A model generated the notes under the pieces. It saw only the letters and a program-made list of their open reading frames with translations. It was not told the DNA's origin and did no database searches. Of a DNA stretch of 64,000 bases, positions 1 through 13,529 are shown piece by piece. Both the position numbers and the translations under genes were made by a program. How positions within the stretch are numbered: the first letter of the stretch is position 1; the number at the start of each line of letters is the position of its first letter. This DNA comes from Paramacrobiotus metropolitanus (taxonomy: Eukaryota; Tardigrada; Eutardigrada; Parachela; Macrobiotidae), in NCBI RefSeq assembly GCF_019649055.1, contig NW_026570290.1, positions 558,001 through 622,000 on the forward strand, written 5' to 3'.

Positions 1-307
1 CAGTTTCCACTTGCCGATTACTGCCACTATTGCACTCAAACTCCTCGCGGACGACAATAATGTCGAAAGACACTTTCGCAGCCAGAACACTTCGAATTAG
101 GATGGATAGCGGGATGTTCTGTGATACGGAAAAAAATCAATCGCAGCGGCGGTTGCGCTATTCGAGAAATAAATGTTCTGTCGTTATAACGCATCGGCGA
201 ACGAACGCCGTTTCAGTGTGCCTCTGCGCATAGAAATTCCTTCATGAGAATCGGAAGTGTCGCCGTCCAGACTCAGAAGTTCTTACTCATCTCAGTTAAG
301 GGATCTG

Positions 308-400
308 CCGGCGTTTTGACCACGAGAAAATCGGTCGGCGTTTGACTACACAAAAGTTCGGTCGGCGTTTTGACCAAGCAAAACTTTGGCCGGCAGGAAA
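308..400. repeat. Three short tandem repeats with CGGCGTTTTGACC core
   Basis: Three imperfect copies, about 35 bp apart, of a unit built on GGTCGGCGTTTTGACCA followed by an A-rich stretch. No gene is visible around them. The unit resembles the end of a repeat family rather than coding sequence. Confidence 0.6.
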
Positions 401-511
401 TTCTGCCAGCCGAATTTTTGCCTTGGCCGTTAACACCGTACCGTAAACCGTACATTCTGTTCCCTCGACAGATGGATACCTGAAGACAGCCCGTAGGCAA
501 ATAAATAAAGA

Positions 512-706
512 ATTACATGTAGGTATGTTAGATCTATCATCTAAGTATTTGTTTAATAACCTTCATGTAGGTATTAACTAAATACATGTACATGTAACTT
601 ATCGTTAATTACATGTAACTAAATTAATTAATTACATGTACATGTAACTTCATTACATGTAGGTATATGTTAGATCTATCATCTAAGTATTTGTTTAATA
701 ACCTTC
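512..706. repeat. Direct repeat pair separated by ACATGTA-rich spacer
   Basis: A unit of about 52 bp, starting ATTACATGTAGGTAT and ending GTTTAATAACCTT, occurs at 512-563 and again at 652-706. The spacer is made of overlapping ACATGTA and TACATGT palindromes. Non-coding. Confidence 0.75.
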
Positions 707-1099
707 AAAATGTGTTGCTCCAGCAGATTCAAGGAAGTCATGCAGTTCCTTTTATGTACAAGTAGACGTACAATACTCGTCTTCCACCTTGTCGTATGCA
801 ATGGCTCATTTTTGTAAATTTCAGTATTGCTAATGCATTAACAAAATATTTAGTAACACGTCCGCAACTCAAAAATCATCGAAATAAAGTAAAATGTTTG
901 CAATTAAGGTGGGCGCACATTAGGACGTCGTGAAGGCGTGCTGAGATCAAGCAATCGCTTAATGATCATAGATACATAAATAAACTAGTATGTTAACGTT
1001 TCCCTCTACTACCGTACATTAACTACTGCATGGTCAAAATCGGAGCCGTCGCTTTCCAGGAACGATCCGAGAAAATTATGTGACCTGAGTTGTACGAAC
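707..1099. other. Gene-free AT-rich stretch
   Basis: No open frame with recognisable content and no repeat structure was seen here. It is the downstream flank of the minus-strand receptor gene that ends at 1100. Confidence 0.5.
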
Positions 1100-4000
1100 T
1101 CAGCAGTCGTCTGTCAAATTGGGCTTTCGGCTGGTACGGGCTGTGGTGGATGTGTTGGTGCTGGGGCTCACTTTCACACCGGCACCGTAGCATTCCAGGA
1201 ACACTACTGAATGCATCCATCTCCTGAGCATGGAGCGATATTCTCTGTTCATAGCGAAGAATATAATCTGCAACAAAAAGACCGATGTTTTTTATCTGTT
1301 CGCGATTATCCAGAAGATGTAGCTGCCAGATTTAAATTTTTTTAGTAATTTTATACGTATTAATTTGAATGCTGGTGTGCTGTGTGTTCCCTTGTTGCAT
1401 ATAGTGATAAGCGAATGCTAACATAAACAGTCATGTTAAAGCTTGTTTGCTCAACGACTACGTAGGATTAATTAATTATTCAACAATAATAAGTTACAAG
1501 CCACTTAACGGCAAAATTACGATATAAACTGATTAGCTTAATCATTATAAATAATTTATCAAGATGCATGATGGTTTACACAGAAGAGTATTAATGAAGA
1601 GAAGAGTATTTTTATGAATGTAGTGATCACGGTTTACCGCCTTACCGGGTTGCCAGCATATCCCAATAGAAAGACGAACCGCACCCACAGAGCTACTGCT
1701 GGATTCCGAAGCAATGCGCCACTACGGTCGAAAAACGTCAGTGCCGAATGCGGAAAAAAGCAGACGCAATGCCAGAGTGCTGCTACCAACAGAACCAGTG
1801 CCAGTCGAAAGCTACGCCGGTAGAACGGTGACGTGCGGGTTTTGCGTCCCACTATCTTTTGCGCCACAACAAATCCGATCATCATAATGTAGATCGCCCC
1901 CGTCAGCGTCAACGGCAGATACGTCGTTAGCACCTGGTGAATGTTGCCGGCTTCCGGGGTGATGGCCTTAACGCTACACGCATTTAGCGGTGGAGTCATC
2001 TCAAATCTCGATATCCAGCCCAATATAACGGGAACATACATCGCGCCACAGATAAACCAATTGATAAAGATGATACTTGTGTTAGCCATTTGTTTAGTCC
2101 AGTAGGCGCGGAAATGAGCGGGAAAGCAGACCGCGGCAAACCGGTTAAACGCCAGGAAAGCCGATGACCAGTAGCCGGCGGTACGGAATATCGCGAACGG
2201 TAATTGAAGGAAAATACAGCCAGTTGGAGTAACCTTTATAAAAAAGGTTTATTTCAGCATTATTAATTGTGCTATTATTAACATAAATATGACGCAAAAA
2301 AAATTAATTTAACGCAAGAATCCATGCTTTAATTAAAGTTGCTCGAAAATTCTGGTTGTATCAGCTTCTTTGAGTAAAAAACCTACCCGAGTACTTATAG
2401 TACAGTTCTCATTAAAGCTATCGTATATAGTGGTTATAGATTAGTGCAATATACGTTTTTAGGTGCACAACGCACAGTAAATATCCCACGTCAGAAAGTA
2501 TTTTCTGAATTACATCAAAATACTACAAGATATCGGTGCTTTATCACAACATATATCCACGGCAAGATTTGGGCAGCCGTTTAGAAACCAGATTTTATAT
2601 CAATACAAATTTGTATCGAAGTTACATCGTTTTAGTAGCAAAAGCAAAACTTTCGTAAAAGCCAGCTTATGCGTTGTGAATGTATCTGCGTTGTTACAAA
2701 AAATTAATTCCATTTAACTGAAAAGTATAAAAAACGGAAGCTCACTGGAAGACTGGCATAAATTGTCTCAACATAAATTGTAGCAATATTAATGCCCAAA
2801 AATTAATTCAGTTTATGTATCGCCAACTCGCGCGCGAAACGCTCCACGGATACTGTAGAGCCGTGATATGCAATCAGTAAAGTTTCGGTGCAAAATCAAG
2901 TGTCGGTCGACCGACATGAATTATCAAACAATTGCAATTTGTTTAAAGACTTCTAACTGTTCATTTCGCTTCTGAGTGCATCGCATACAAAACATTTAGC
3001 GCATAAATGCCCGCGCGTTGACAATAAAACTTTTGCTGCAAGGCTCAGTTAGTGAATTCTGCAGTTATGCCTGCTCTGATTGGTCGAGTGGCAACGTCAG
3101 TGTACACAGCACGTTCACGTTCAGCGCCGTTGTGCCGTCTCTGATTCTGTAACTTAACTTTAATTAACTCACAACTTTTGACTTTTTAAAAGCCATGCTT
3201 TTTAATTCTGATTCTTCATAACCATCTCCAAATTTTCTGTTATATGGCTGTCGACAGCCAGATCTTTTATCGGCATTTTCGTGAACATTGATAGTGCTGG
3301 CATTTTTTACCGTAAAGCTGCTTGACGCAGCACGTCTATGGAAAAACATGCAAGAGCGCGTTCTCGTCTGCGATGCTGCGAAGACCCAATGAGTTTTAAA
3401 CTGATTCTGCGGTAAGAATTTCAAGTAAACCTTAAATGTTAAACACCTGATTAACAGAAAAATCATTTTTTATTTTGTGCCAATGTTTTCAGGTCATTGA
3501 AAATGTTGCACAACGGGAAAATCGTGCATGACGACGTGCAGTAGGACAGCAGGTATACGCTTGATAAATGATGGTACAAAGCCCGCTTTTAGTGGTGATT
3601 TTATTTAAGTTTGGATTACTTCACAAAGCAAATGGCTAGTTCAATCACCAATACTGCAGTGAATTGCTGTATAGTCTTGATTTTTTTAAAACAAAGGTTT
3701 TGCTAAAATTTTATTTTTACTTTGGTGCATGTCGACATGCAAGCGTTTAAAAAACTGAAGGTTTCCAATGTGGAATAAACAAAAATTGTATCTGTATAGT
3801 AAATAAAAACTTTTTTTGTATGACTTCAAACTCAAATTTCTTTCTTTTAGTTTTCAAAAAATAAACCACAGAAATCATAAAGATGTGTTGCTTGCAATTT
3901 GACTGGTAGTAAAATGATAATCGTAGAAGCATTTCCTCTTTTCAAAAACTTTAAATAAATCAATATGCTTTTAATTAAATTTTCTTTTATCCTCTAACCG

Positions 4001-6451
4001 AGTTTTTTAATGTGCATCAGTATTTTTAATTTTTTAAATGCAATTGCATGTCAACATGCATGCGTTGCGCAGAAATAATCCGATAATTTGTTCAGGTATA
4101 GAAAAACTGTCGAGTACAGAACTTGTCGAATCACTTGACCGCAGTGGGATGTATATCCTGAAATATTTGAACTGTCTGTAGTTTGAATGCGCTACTTAAT
4201 TGTTTTGCAGGATCGATGACTGACTGCTCTGTTTCGTCGGTTTTCGGAAAGCAGTATCGCCGTGAAACGCATGGATGTCAACATCCAAAATTTTAAACTG
4301 AATGCCGCATGTTATCTTTTTATTGATTTTATGCTAAGCTGCTAAATGCGTATTTTTCCATGAAATAATGTTTTTTGCGAGATAAACGTGTAACGGATCG
4401 TGTTTTTAGTGTTATTGGCATCGCCGCTGTGTTTTAAAACAAGCTCGCAGTTATATACCTGAATAAACATATTTTACATCGAATACTCATATCGAAATCG
4501 GTCATTTTAGTATAAATCTAAGGGTTATTACATGGTCTCTAATATCTACATTTGATTCAAAAGCTACCAATAAACTATATCACCATTCTGACGAGGGTAT
4601 CTTACTGGATATTGTCCGTTGTGCCGTCTCTGATTCTGTAACTTAACTTTAATTAACTCACAACTTTTGACTTTTTAAAAGCCATGCTTTTTAATTCTGA
4701 TTCTTCATAACCATCTCCAAATTTTCTGTTATATGGCTGTCGACAGCCAGATCTTTTATCGGCATTTTCGTGAACATTGATAGTGCTGGCATTTTTTACC
4801 GTAAAGCTGCTTGACGCAGCACGTCTATGGAAAAACATGCAAGAGCGCGTTCTCGTCTGCGATGCTGCGAAGACCCAATGAGTTTTAAACTGATTCTGCG
4901 GTAAGAATTTCAAGTAAACCTTAAATGTTAAACACCTGATTAACAGAAAAATCATTTTTATTTTGTGCCAATGTTTTCAGGTCATTGAAAATGTTGCACA
5001 ACGGGAAAATCGTGCATGACGACGTGCAGTAGGACAGCAGGTATACGCTTGATAAATGATGGTACAAAGCCCGCTTTTAGTGGTGATTTTATTTAAGTTT
5101 GGATTACTTCACAAAGCAAATGGCTAGTTCAATCACCAATACTGCAGTGAATTGCTGTATAGTCTTGATTTTTTTAAAACAAAGGTTTTGCTAAAATTTT
5201 ATTTTTACTTTGGTGCATGTCGACATGCAAGCGTTTAAAAACTGAAGGTTTCCAATGTGGAATAAACAAAAATTGTATCTGTATAGTAAATAAAACTTTT
5301 TTTGTATGACTTCAAACTCAAATTTCTTTCTTTTAGTTTTCAAAAAATAAACCACAGAAATCATAAAGATGTGTTGCTTGCAATTTGACTGGTAGTAAAA
5401 TGATAATCGTAGAAGCATTTCCTCTTTTCAAAAACTTTAAATAAATCAATATGCTTTTAATTAAATTTTCTTTTATCCTCTAACCGAGTTTTTTAATGTG
5501 CATCAGTATTTTTAATTTTTTAAATGCAATTGCATGTCAACATGCATGCGTTGCGCAGAAATAATCCGATAATTTGTTCAGGTATAGAAAAACTGTCGAG
5601 TACAGAACTTGTCGAATCACTTGACCGCAGTGGGATGTATATCCTGAAATATTTGAACTGTCTGTAGTTTGAATGCGCTACTTAATTGTTTTGCAGGATC
5701 GATGACTGACTGCTCTGTTTCGTCGGTTTTCGGAAAGCAGTATCGCCGTGAAACGCATGGATGTCAACATCCAAAATTTTAAACTGAATGCCGCATGTTA
5801 TCTTTTTATTGATTTTATGCTAAGCTGCTAAATGCGTATTTTTCCATGAAATAATGTTTTTTGCGAGATAAACGTGTAACGGATCGTGTTTTTAGTGTTA
5901 TTGGCATCGCCGCTGTGTTTTAAAACAAGCTCGCAGTTATATACCTGAATAAACATATTTTACATCGAATACTCATATCGAAATCGGTCATTTTAGTATA
6001 AATCTAAGGGTTATTACATGGTCTCTAATATCTACATTTGATTCAAAAGCTACCAATAAACTATATCACCATTCTGACGAGGGTATCTTACTGGATATTG
6101 TCCATAGAGGATCTGCGTAAAGCTGACCGGATGGTTGATGCAGCACATAATCAGTTCTACGGCCGTGGCGTGGACGATTAGCAGTCGCGTGCCGCTGCGA
6201 TCACGTCCAATTTTCCGCTTGGACACTTGCCAGTGTTCCCATACGGCTCCCATCAGCATAATACACATCGCTCCTCCCAGTCCGCAAAATGTCATAGAAA
6301 CACCATACCACACCGCCAACTGGTGCTTGAAATTGGTGCCGTTGATCTGGGATGCATTTCGGATTGGTTCAAACACGAACGAGTAATTTCGGTGGGAACC
6401 GGTCGGATGGCTGTTGAAGGAAGATCGATTGTAGCCGTCGTTACTTAGCAT
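1100..6451 (-). CDS. Class A (rhodopsin-like) GPCR, receptor A, three exons
   Basis: Predicted seven-transmembrane receptor of 371 aa at the plasma membrane; ligand unknown. Exon 1 is 6092-6451 (120 codons), exon 2 is 1646-2233 (196 codons) and exon 3 is 1100-1267 (55 codons plus TGA). Both introns are phase 0 with donors CCA|GTAAGA and CCG|GTAAGG. The start is the first ATG of an N-terminal ectodomain with several N-x-S/T sites. TM1 follows near residue 50 and TM2 near 90. Exon 2 opens with the Cys that begins TM3, then a degenerate DRY position (FNRF), TM4, an extracellular-loop-2 Cys, TM5 and TM6 (LWHCVCFFP). TM7 ends GNP at the intron, and exon 3 continues IIFFAMNREYRSM, an NPxxF version of NPxxY plus helix 8. 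Exon structure matches the receptors at 9.3 and 27.7 kb. Intron 1 holds a tandem duplication. Exon borders are read by eye. Confidence 0.85.
3129..6103. repeat. 1.49 kb tandem duplication inside receptor A intron 1
   Basis: Unit 1 (3129-4617) and unit 2 (4618-6103) are almost identical. The only differences noticed are lengths of A or T homopolymers (for example near 3468/4957, 3750/5239 and 3807/5296). Unit 2 reaches 12 bases into exon 1, so unit 1 carries a second copy of the exon end and its GTAAGA donor at about 4600-4617. The 100-residue minus-strand frame present in each copy (3164-3466 and 4653-4955) resembles nothing known and is probably not a gene. Either a very recent duplication or an assembly artefact. 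Confidence 0.9.
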
Positions 6452-9300
6452 TTTGATAAAGATTTGATTTACAAAGCAAACAATTTAGCGGTCACGGCAA
6501 CCAGACTTAATTTTGTGGCTATGGTACTCGTATTATCGCGCTTTGAACCTTGCAAGTGAGACAGCTGCACGACACCAAAAGATTACTTGCTCCCAATTAT
6601 AAGGTTTTGCAGGTCATAACGTTTAATGCGTATGATAGGTGGAAATACCGTGACGCATGTTGTTGTCCAGCCTGACAAGATTTGTAAAAGATTTATCACT
6701 TTCATCTCCAGATTAAATCCGCGTTAGCCAGGTTTTTGCGTTGCCGGTATTCACAATGTTCCCAGTAATCTTTTTGTTCCGACAGCATGTTTTGACCGAT
6801 GTTAAGAATGGTATGAATGGAATGGTTTCCGATGTTAAGAATGGTATGAAAAGCTATTAGAAAACATTGACCGCGATGAAGATTCCTCGTTATTGTGATA
6901 TTCTGTTTAGCACAAAGCAGACACCGGGCGTATCCTTTGAATTTATAAACAACATAAAAACTCGGAGTTCTGAGCTGGATAATTGAATAAGTAATGCGCA
7001 CGAGCAATAATTTAATCCCTAATCATATTAAGTTCGTAATAGTTATCATGCACCATATAAGCTTATTTTCGCCTGTAACAGTGAGATGACAATCGCGCAG
7101 CGCGCTATGTTATGCAACATGCAGGAATTCAAACGCACTGTGTCTACTGCGCTGGTGAAGCGTGCGGAAACAGCCTGGGTGTAAATCCACGCAAGAAGGT
7201 CAAACATGCCTATGACGCCCTACGGTGCCCGTTTAAATATCCAGGAAAAGTTGTTACGTTTCAGTAAAATCCGACGTGTCTCTTCATTTCCGGATAACAT
7301 GCTCTACTACGGTAATACAAAGTTTACATCCCGGAACTCATTTTTATTACATGGAGACATTACAGTGATTACACTGTGCGCCAATCGCTTATTTATTACG
7401 CAGTTATACTCGTATCTCGATCAAAAGGATTGTTTTCTTGCAAAGAAATTATTAATTAATTAGGTGCCGTATTTGTGTGTTACGATATTGGTAATTACAT
7501 ACTGTATCGCCGACAAACGGATGTATATTACTTACTACAGAATACAGATACACAACATACATGGTGACATACGACATATCGCACACATGAAACAATTGAT
7601 ATTATAACAAACTAACCCTTGTAAGTAACTGGTAATTAAGTACCCGTACTATTGATTTTCTAGAGGCGGTAAGCATATCGTCGAAACTCTGGGCGGCGTT
7701 AAAAAATTGCGCCAACTATCGCGTAAACTCTACAGTTCTTTCTATCCCAGTTTATTAATTCTGAATGTCACACCTGCATACTGTAGTACAAAAATAGGGT
7801 GTCACAATCCAAGCAAGGCGGTTACAGTACATTTTTGGTACTTACAACTCAAACACATAGTATCTTTCAGTGTACCGGAAAAGACAGTAACACCTAACGG
7901 AAATTAGATCGTCAGCTGTGCCTAGTTTCCGTTTGGGTGTGTCGGCATGGTGTTCAAATGTAATAAAGAGTTTGGTGCATTTGTTCAGACGTGTCTACAG
8001 ACATTGTTGAGGTAAACAAACCTTATCTAGCAAGCGTTCCCAGCTATAAATATGAATGACATTTCGACGAAAATTAAGTTTCATTTGGGTATGCTTCCAA
8101 TTTGATAAGTTTTATTTGGGTATGCTTCCACTTCTTGGAATAGACACACCTTTCTCAGCGAAATCGAAGCCATTTCTTGTGTGACCGAAAGAGATGATGA
8201 GGATGATGGGCGGAATGGGTGTAAACACACACAGCAGAGAAAGATATCGAACTTGGCGGTGAAAATATGCAGCTACCGATAATGGATTTGTCTCCAACTA
8301 CATTATCAAAAGAGTAGGTAAAATTAACGAAGTATTGGGCATAGTTAGTTTGGTTGAATTCTTCGTTTAAATAATTAGCCATTAGTCCGAGTGCAAATAA
8401 AAAAAAGCAGTGTGCCAGTTAGTAGTTTCCCGTTGGCTGTATCGGTTAAGCGTTCTCACTTACTTGTAGTTAAAAATCGTTTCAAAATACAGATGCGCTT
8501 ACGTTATGCCGCGGCTAGAACGATGTGTACGAAAAGGTCATGGCAAGATACATGGTAGATCCAGAGCAGGACGAGGAACTCTCTCCTGCTATATATTTTT
8601 ACCGTAAAGCGAACTATAGTGTTGAGTCACTGTTGACTGTTGCGCTTCGTACGTCCTGCAGTGCTCGTCAAAATGGATTTTTTTGATAATGTGCTGATGC
8701 GCATAATAACGCGCCCAGTGTCTTTGCGGTATCTGTTTAACCTCAAGTGCTCGGCAGATTTTGGCATCCGGACCCACTAGAAGCGTTTTAATTTCGTATG
8801 AATTAATGAAGGGCGCTTAGGGTAGTAATTATTTATATCTGCGGGGCAATGCTTTAATTCACTAAAATCTTTTTCTTACGAAGCATGCCCTGAGTGATGG
8901 TGCCAGTTTAAGCTTTCTTTCGTAACGATTCTCGATCCAACAGAAATGCAGTGTATTATATAACCTACAGATATACAAGGCTTATGCAAAACATGATAAT
9001 ATAAGGTACCAGTACGAGAACACATTAATTATCCAGAAAAAAATATCCCAGGACAATCAATCAAACAGCGAATGAAATCCTACGCGCAATTCTACTTACA
9101 GTACATCATGTAGTCGAAAAAAACTTTTTTATGGGAAGTGAAATTCGTTTTCATCGCATTCCAGTAATCAGCATAATACACAAACGCTTCCTCATTATGA
9201 GATTATGAAAATCTCAACCGCAGGTTGCATATGCATTTCACAGTGCGCCGTTGATGAGCTTGTGTTGCTTAACTGAGCCGGGAAAAGGCATGCCCTTTAA
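6452..9300. other. Intergenic DNA between receptors A and B
   Basis: No gene recognised. Small direct repeats are visible at 6796-6850 (CCGATGTTAAGAATGGTATGAA twice) and 8085-8135 (TTTGGGTATGCTTCCA twice). Short open frames do not resemble proteins and lack matching splice or start context. Confidence 0.5.
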
Positions 9301-11270
9301 TTAAGTGAAATCCGCGGTATTTGATTTCCGCAGAGAATGCTTGTTAACAGAATGACGCAATACGGGATCCACTTTCTGTGCACCGCATAGTGTGCCAGCG
9401 CGGAGCGAACGGATCCACATTCCACACATGGAACGATATTCAGAATTCATTCCGAAGAAAATCATCTGTAACGCAAAAAAATCCAGTATGCTAAGGTCAA
9501 GGATTGCAATCATTTATTGAGGAAACGGGAATTTATGCAAGACGGTTGAGAGTAACACTACCAGCAAGTTCTTCTCAAAAATGGATTTTAAAGTTTTTCA
9601 GCAGAAATAAAAATTTGGTGCATCATTGGAAAAACTTGAAATATATACCAGCAATTGGTATTTATTAAGCTGTAATTATTACAATAAATCTTGAACGGAA
9701 GTGACGCAGCATCTGTATCATGCAGCAAGCTTACCGGATTGCCAATATAGCCCAAAATAAATATCAGCCGTAGCCACAACGCTAGTCCGGGATTTCGCAC
9801 GAGTATACCACTTCGGTCGAATACGGTGAATGCGGTTTGTGGAAAAAAGCAGGCGCAGTGCCACAGAGCCGAGATAAAGAGGATCAGTGCCAGCTGAAGT
9901 GAGCGCTTTCGAAAAACGGAATACCGACTGCCGGCCAAATTAACCATCCGTTGAAATATAAGAAATCCAATAATGATCGCGTAGATGACACCCGTTGCGC
10001 ACAGTGGTACGTATGTGGACAATACTTGGTTGATCAAGTTGGTCAACGGTGTAAAGGACTTTATGCCGCAGCCATTATGCGGCGGGAGTGTCTGGAATTG
10101 TGACCCCCATCCGGCAGCCACCGGCAAGAAAATGCCCAGGGAAACCAGCCAGGTGATGGCGATAATAAGGAGGTTGACGCGCTGGTGCGCCCAGCGTGCG
10201 CGATAGGTCACGGGGAGACAGACGGCCATGAGTCGGTTGAAGGACAGAAAGGCCGATGACCAGTACACGACTGAGCGGTTGAGAGCGAATGGAAGCTGCA
10301 TGAATATGCAGGCAATTGGGCTGACCTTTGAATATACAAACATGTTTAGATGGTATAATATTCTTGCGAAATAAGCTTGCTATGTGATTATGCCAGATTC
10401 GAGGTAACAATCTGAATGTTTATGAGCCCGTATTCATATGAGTAATACAGTAGTATACGTTCGATCACGTTATTGAGTAGATTTATCTATTATCTGCGCT
10501 ACTTATGGTTAGTTGTCTTTTCAACAGATACGATCGAATAAGAAAGATCACTCATTGCAAATAACCGTGTGAACTTAATATTGCAGAACGTCACGGGACA
10601 GAAAATTTACCGATTCGTCATAAAATATAATCGTCGAGTTTCCGAACGAAAAAATAAATTGACTGACAGGTGATATTACCACCGTGTTTGGTCAATAAAG
10701 TTGACAATTTAAACATGCTTTTAAACGCAGTACAATTGGGCTTATTTGTATTCAAAAGAATGTTGCATATCGTAAAAACCTTCTATTATTTTCATCTATG
10801 GTTTATTATTTTTATTAGTCGTATCATTAGTAAAAATCAGTTTTTACCAATATTATCAATTTCTTATACATATTATTTGTATCCTTTCATATTTAATTAC
10901 GGCAACGCCATACTGGATATTGTCCATAGTAAAGTTGGGTGAAGTTGATCGGCGCGCATACGCAGCACATGAGCATTTCCACACCCGTAGCATGGACAAT
11001 CAGCATCCTCGTCCCACTGCGGTCATCGCTTAGCTTGGACCTTTTCCATTGCTCCCACACAGCGCCCGTTAACATCACCGACAAGATGCCACCCACGATG
11101 CAGAACGCCATGGACACTGCATACCACAAAGATAATCCGCCGCCATAGCTTACCGGAAAATGAGCCGTTGCATTCCCCGCCAATGAACGGTTCCAAGCGG
11201 AATAATTGTGCTGAAGAACTACACTGTAGCTAGACGCATTAGTCCAGTTGTAGAGACTGTACCAAAACAT
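9301..11270 (-). CDS. Class A (rhodopsin-like) GPCR, receptor B, three exons
   Basis: The most complete receptor of the cluster, 370 aa. Exon 1 is 10914-11270 (119 codons, ATG at 11270), exon 2 is 9735-10325 (197 codons) and exon 3 is 9301-9465 (54 codons plus stop). Introns are phase 0, with donors CCA|GTATGG and CCG|GTAAGC and acceptors CAAAG| and ACAG|. The N-terminus has N-glycosylation sites (NWT, NAS, NRS, NAT, NYS). TM3 to TM7 lie in exon 2, with FNRLMAVC at the DRY position, an NGCGIKSF second-loop Cys, ALWHCACFFP in TM6 and GYIGNP in TM7. Exon 3 begins MIFFGMNSEYRSM. No frameshift or internal stop was seen, so it is probably functional. Shared exon structure says it arose with receptors A and C by duplication. 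Confidence 0.88.
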
Positions 11271-13272
11271 TATTGACCAACGTGAAAACTAGCAGTGCGC
11301 ATCTAGTATACTGCGTGAGTGCTCCTTTAAATAAAGCGGCTTGTGTGACCAATCTTCATCATCAAGAAACCGTTTCGTATGGCGGTTAAATGTGGTATTA
11401 ACGTACGCACGGCTTACAATAAAAATCAATTGTTTATTTTAAGAATTACTGATTCAATATGAACCAGTTATCAGACACCAGAATACGCGGAATCTTAGAC
11501 GGTGGAAGGATAAGCAAAGAGTAACGATTTTTACTGTCTCAGGATACCCAATTGTCCCATTTATTTCGGAAAGGTTACTATGTGATACAAATTAAGGTAT
11601 TCGCGACATAATGTCAAGCCAGGCGGCTACAGCGTGTGACATTACCGTTAAAAATTATCTTGCTGATTAAGGGATGCGATTGCGTGATACCTGCGCCTTC
11701 TTCAGTTAAAATCATGTGCACATACTTCCGTTACGTAAGATTTCACGTGATATTTAATTTATCAAAGACAGATTTGTGTACTCAGGTGAGGAGAACATAA
11801 CCGGAATAAACACTGGTTAGCCTCACGTTAATCAGCTAGGGTAGTCTATCGTGGTAAAGAACTTGTTAAGTCTAATATGGTGAAATCACGAAGAAAGCCG
11901 CGATCAAGTAGCGATTTTTTATAATTTCACGATTGTTTCCTGAAAACAATATCTGCTCACAACAGCCATACCTGATTAAAAAAGTTAACCGAACGGAAGA
12001 AGTAGTATAAAGACCTTTTCGATGGGCCGGTAAATATTCGATTCTCATAGTTTTTAATTTGCAGAAAATACAGAATTAATGTTATTGCAGGGTAGTAGTT
12101 TGCGTAATCCTCACAACAACAAATACCTTTTTATGTTACCATGCACCAGAGAACACAGAAGCGCACAAAGAATATTTTGATTACGAGTTATGAAAAGTGT
12201 ATACTTATGTCTATACACTTAAATCTACACCCATGCGATTCCGCTTCAAAAAAAAGCTAATGCTTACTGCTTTGTTACGGCGATTCTGCCGTAATTTTGT
12301 TGTATTTCACTTAAAGGATCTCTTTCCGAATTGCTTTTTCACCATGGTTCGGTGCCTCCGCCATAAATTTGCTTCTAAATGAGTCGACCGGGAGTATCTT
12401 CGATTTGGTCATCTTTGGCTTATCTTACGCGATGTTTTAAACCAACCCAAAGGTTGGTGTAAAACGTCCCGTAAGATAATCTCTTGAATGCAGCCATGTT
12501 CGGCTGTCTGCAGATTAAATCATTCCGTTGTTATACTCGTGTTAATCAGTTAATTTACTACAAAGTCTTAACAGTTGTTGGAATGGGCACGTGTACGCTG
12601 CAAACGAAAAGAGTGTTTGAATACAAGCGGACATATCAATCGCTGACACAGACAACATTACTGTTTGTCGAAGCGTCAGGATTTATGCGTATTATCTCTA
12701 TAACAAACTGATACGACAAATAGTATAGTACCAGATTAACTACAAATTACTGTTTTAATTGTCGCTAATTTTAACTGCGTACTTCCTGTCCATTTTTTCT
12801 CTCTGTAGAGCACAATGTAAATCCTTGGCGATGGCGCTGGGGATATATCGCTTATCGTCGCGGCTTTTTTTATCACTACTGAACACTCACTCACTATAAA
12901 GCTACAAAATTACAATTTAAGCTCGTAGTATTTCCTAAAGGATTATTATGAGCACGTTCAGTGTGTTAACAAGTCCTTTTGTCATGTTTCGGCCACCAAA
13001 CGTTATTACAGACGTACCTTTGTTTTTTGCCCGAGGGGCACTTTCCTTGTAAGGTAATATTTACCGGCACAAAAAGTAAAAACGGCAAAGAGACTGATAA
13101 TTTATTATGGTATTATTTGAATATTATGTAAAAAATTTGAGAAATTTACAAACAAACAGGAGAACAGCTTTCCCACTGAGTACTGCAGTTTTCAGTGCGA
13201 CAACTTTTCTCTTTCCTCCTGCACTTACGTACATAACTGCGGCCGCCCAATTGGGCTCCGGTACTCCTTCTT
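11271..13272. other. Gene-free stretch upstream of receptor B
   Basis: AT-rich with no recognisable coding content; short open frames around 12,197-12,711 have no family resemblance. It contains one hairpin, listed separately at 12,420-12,480. Confidence 0.5.
12420..12480. repeat. Hairpin with 28-bp arms
   Basis: TTATCTTACGCGATGTTTTA and following bases pair with a matching arm ending CCCGTAAGATAA around a 4-base loop (CAAA), with few mismatches. Could be a very short palindromic element; no neighbouring gene uses it. Confidence 0.65.
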
Positions 13273-13519
13273 CATGGTCTGTGTATAATAGTCCGTATTC
13301 TGGTTCGAAATCCCTAAAATCCAAGCGTGCTGGGTTGCTACGCGGTGTATGGGGTCTTTAGTATACGCTCTGTATACTGAAGTCCGTATTCTTGTTCGAA
13401 CCGACAGTGTATCAGTATACAGAGCGTATACTAAAGACCCAATACACCGCGTAGCAACCCAGCACGCTTGGATTTTAGGGATTTCGAACCAGAATGCGGA
13501 CTATTATACACAGACCATG
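13273..13519. repeat. 108-bp-arm inverted repeat with 31-bp spacer
   Basis: The left arm 13273-13380 and right arm 13412-13519 are reverse complements with about two mismatches. The spacer repeats part of the arm (AGTCCGTATTCTTGTTCGAA). Each arm contains GGTTCGAAATCCC, similar to a tRNA B box, but no cloverleaf can be drawn. The outer flanks (CTCCTTCTT and CTTCTTGCTG) do not extend the match. Confidence 0.9.
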
Positions 13520-13529
13520 CCTTCTTGCT

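Noticed and set aside
3164-4955. Two identical 100-codon minus-strand frames
   Set aside because: They are copies made by the tandem duplication inside an intron, with no recognisable domain.
13300-13330. tRNA gene suggested by GGTTCGAAATCC
   Set aside because: No A box at the right distance and no acceptor or anticodon stem could be formed.
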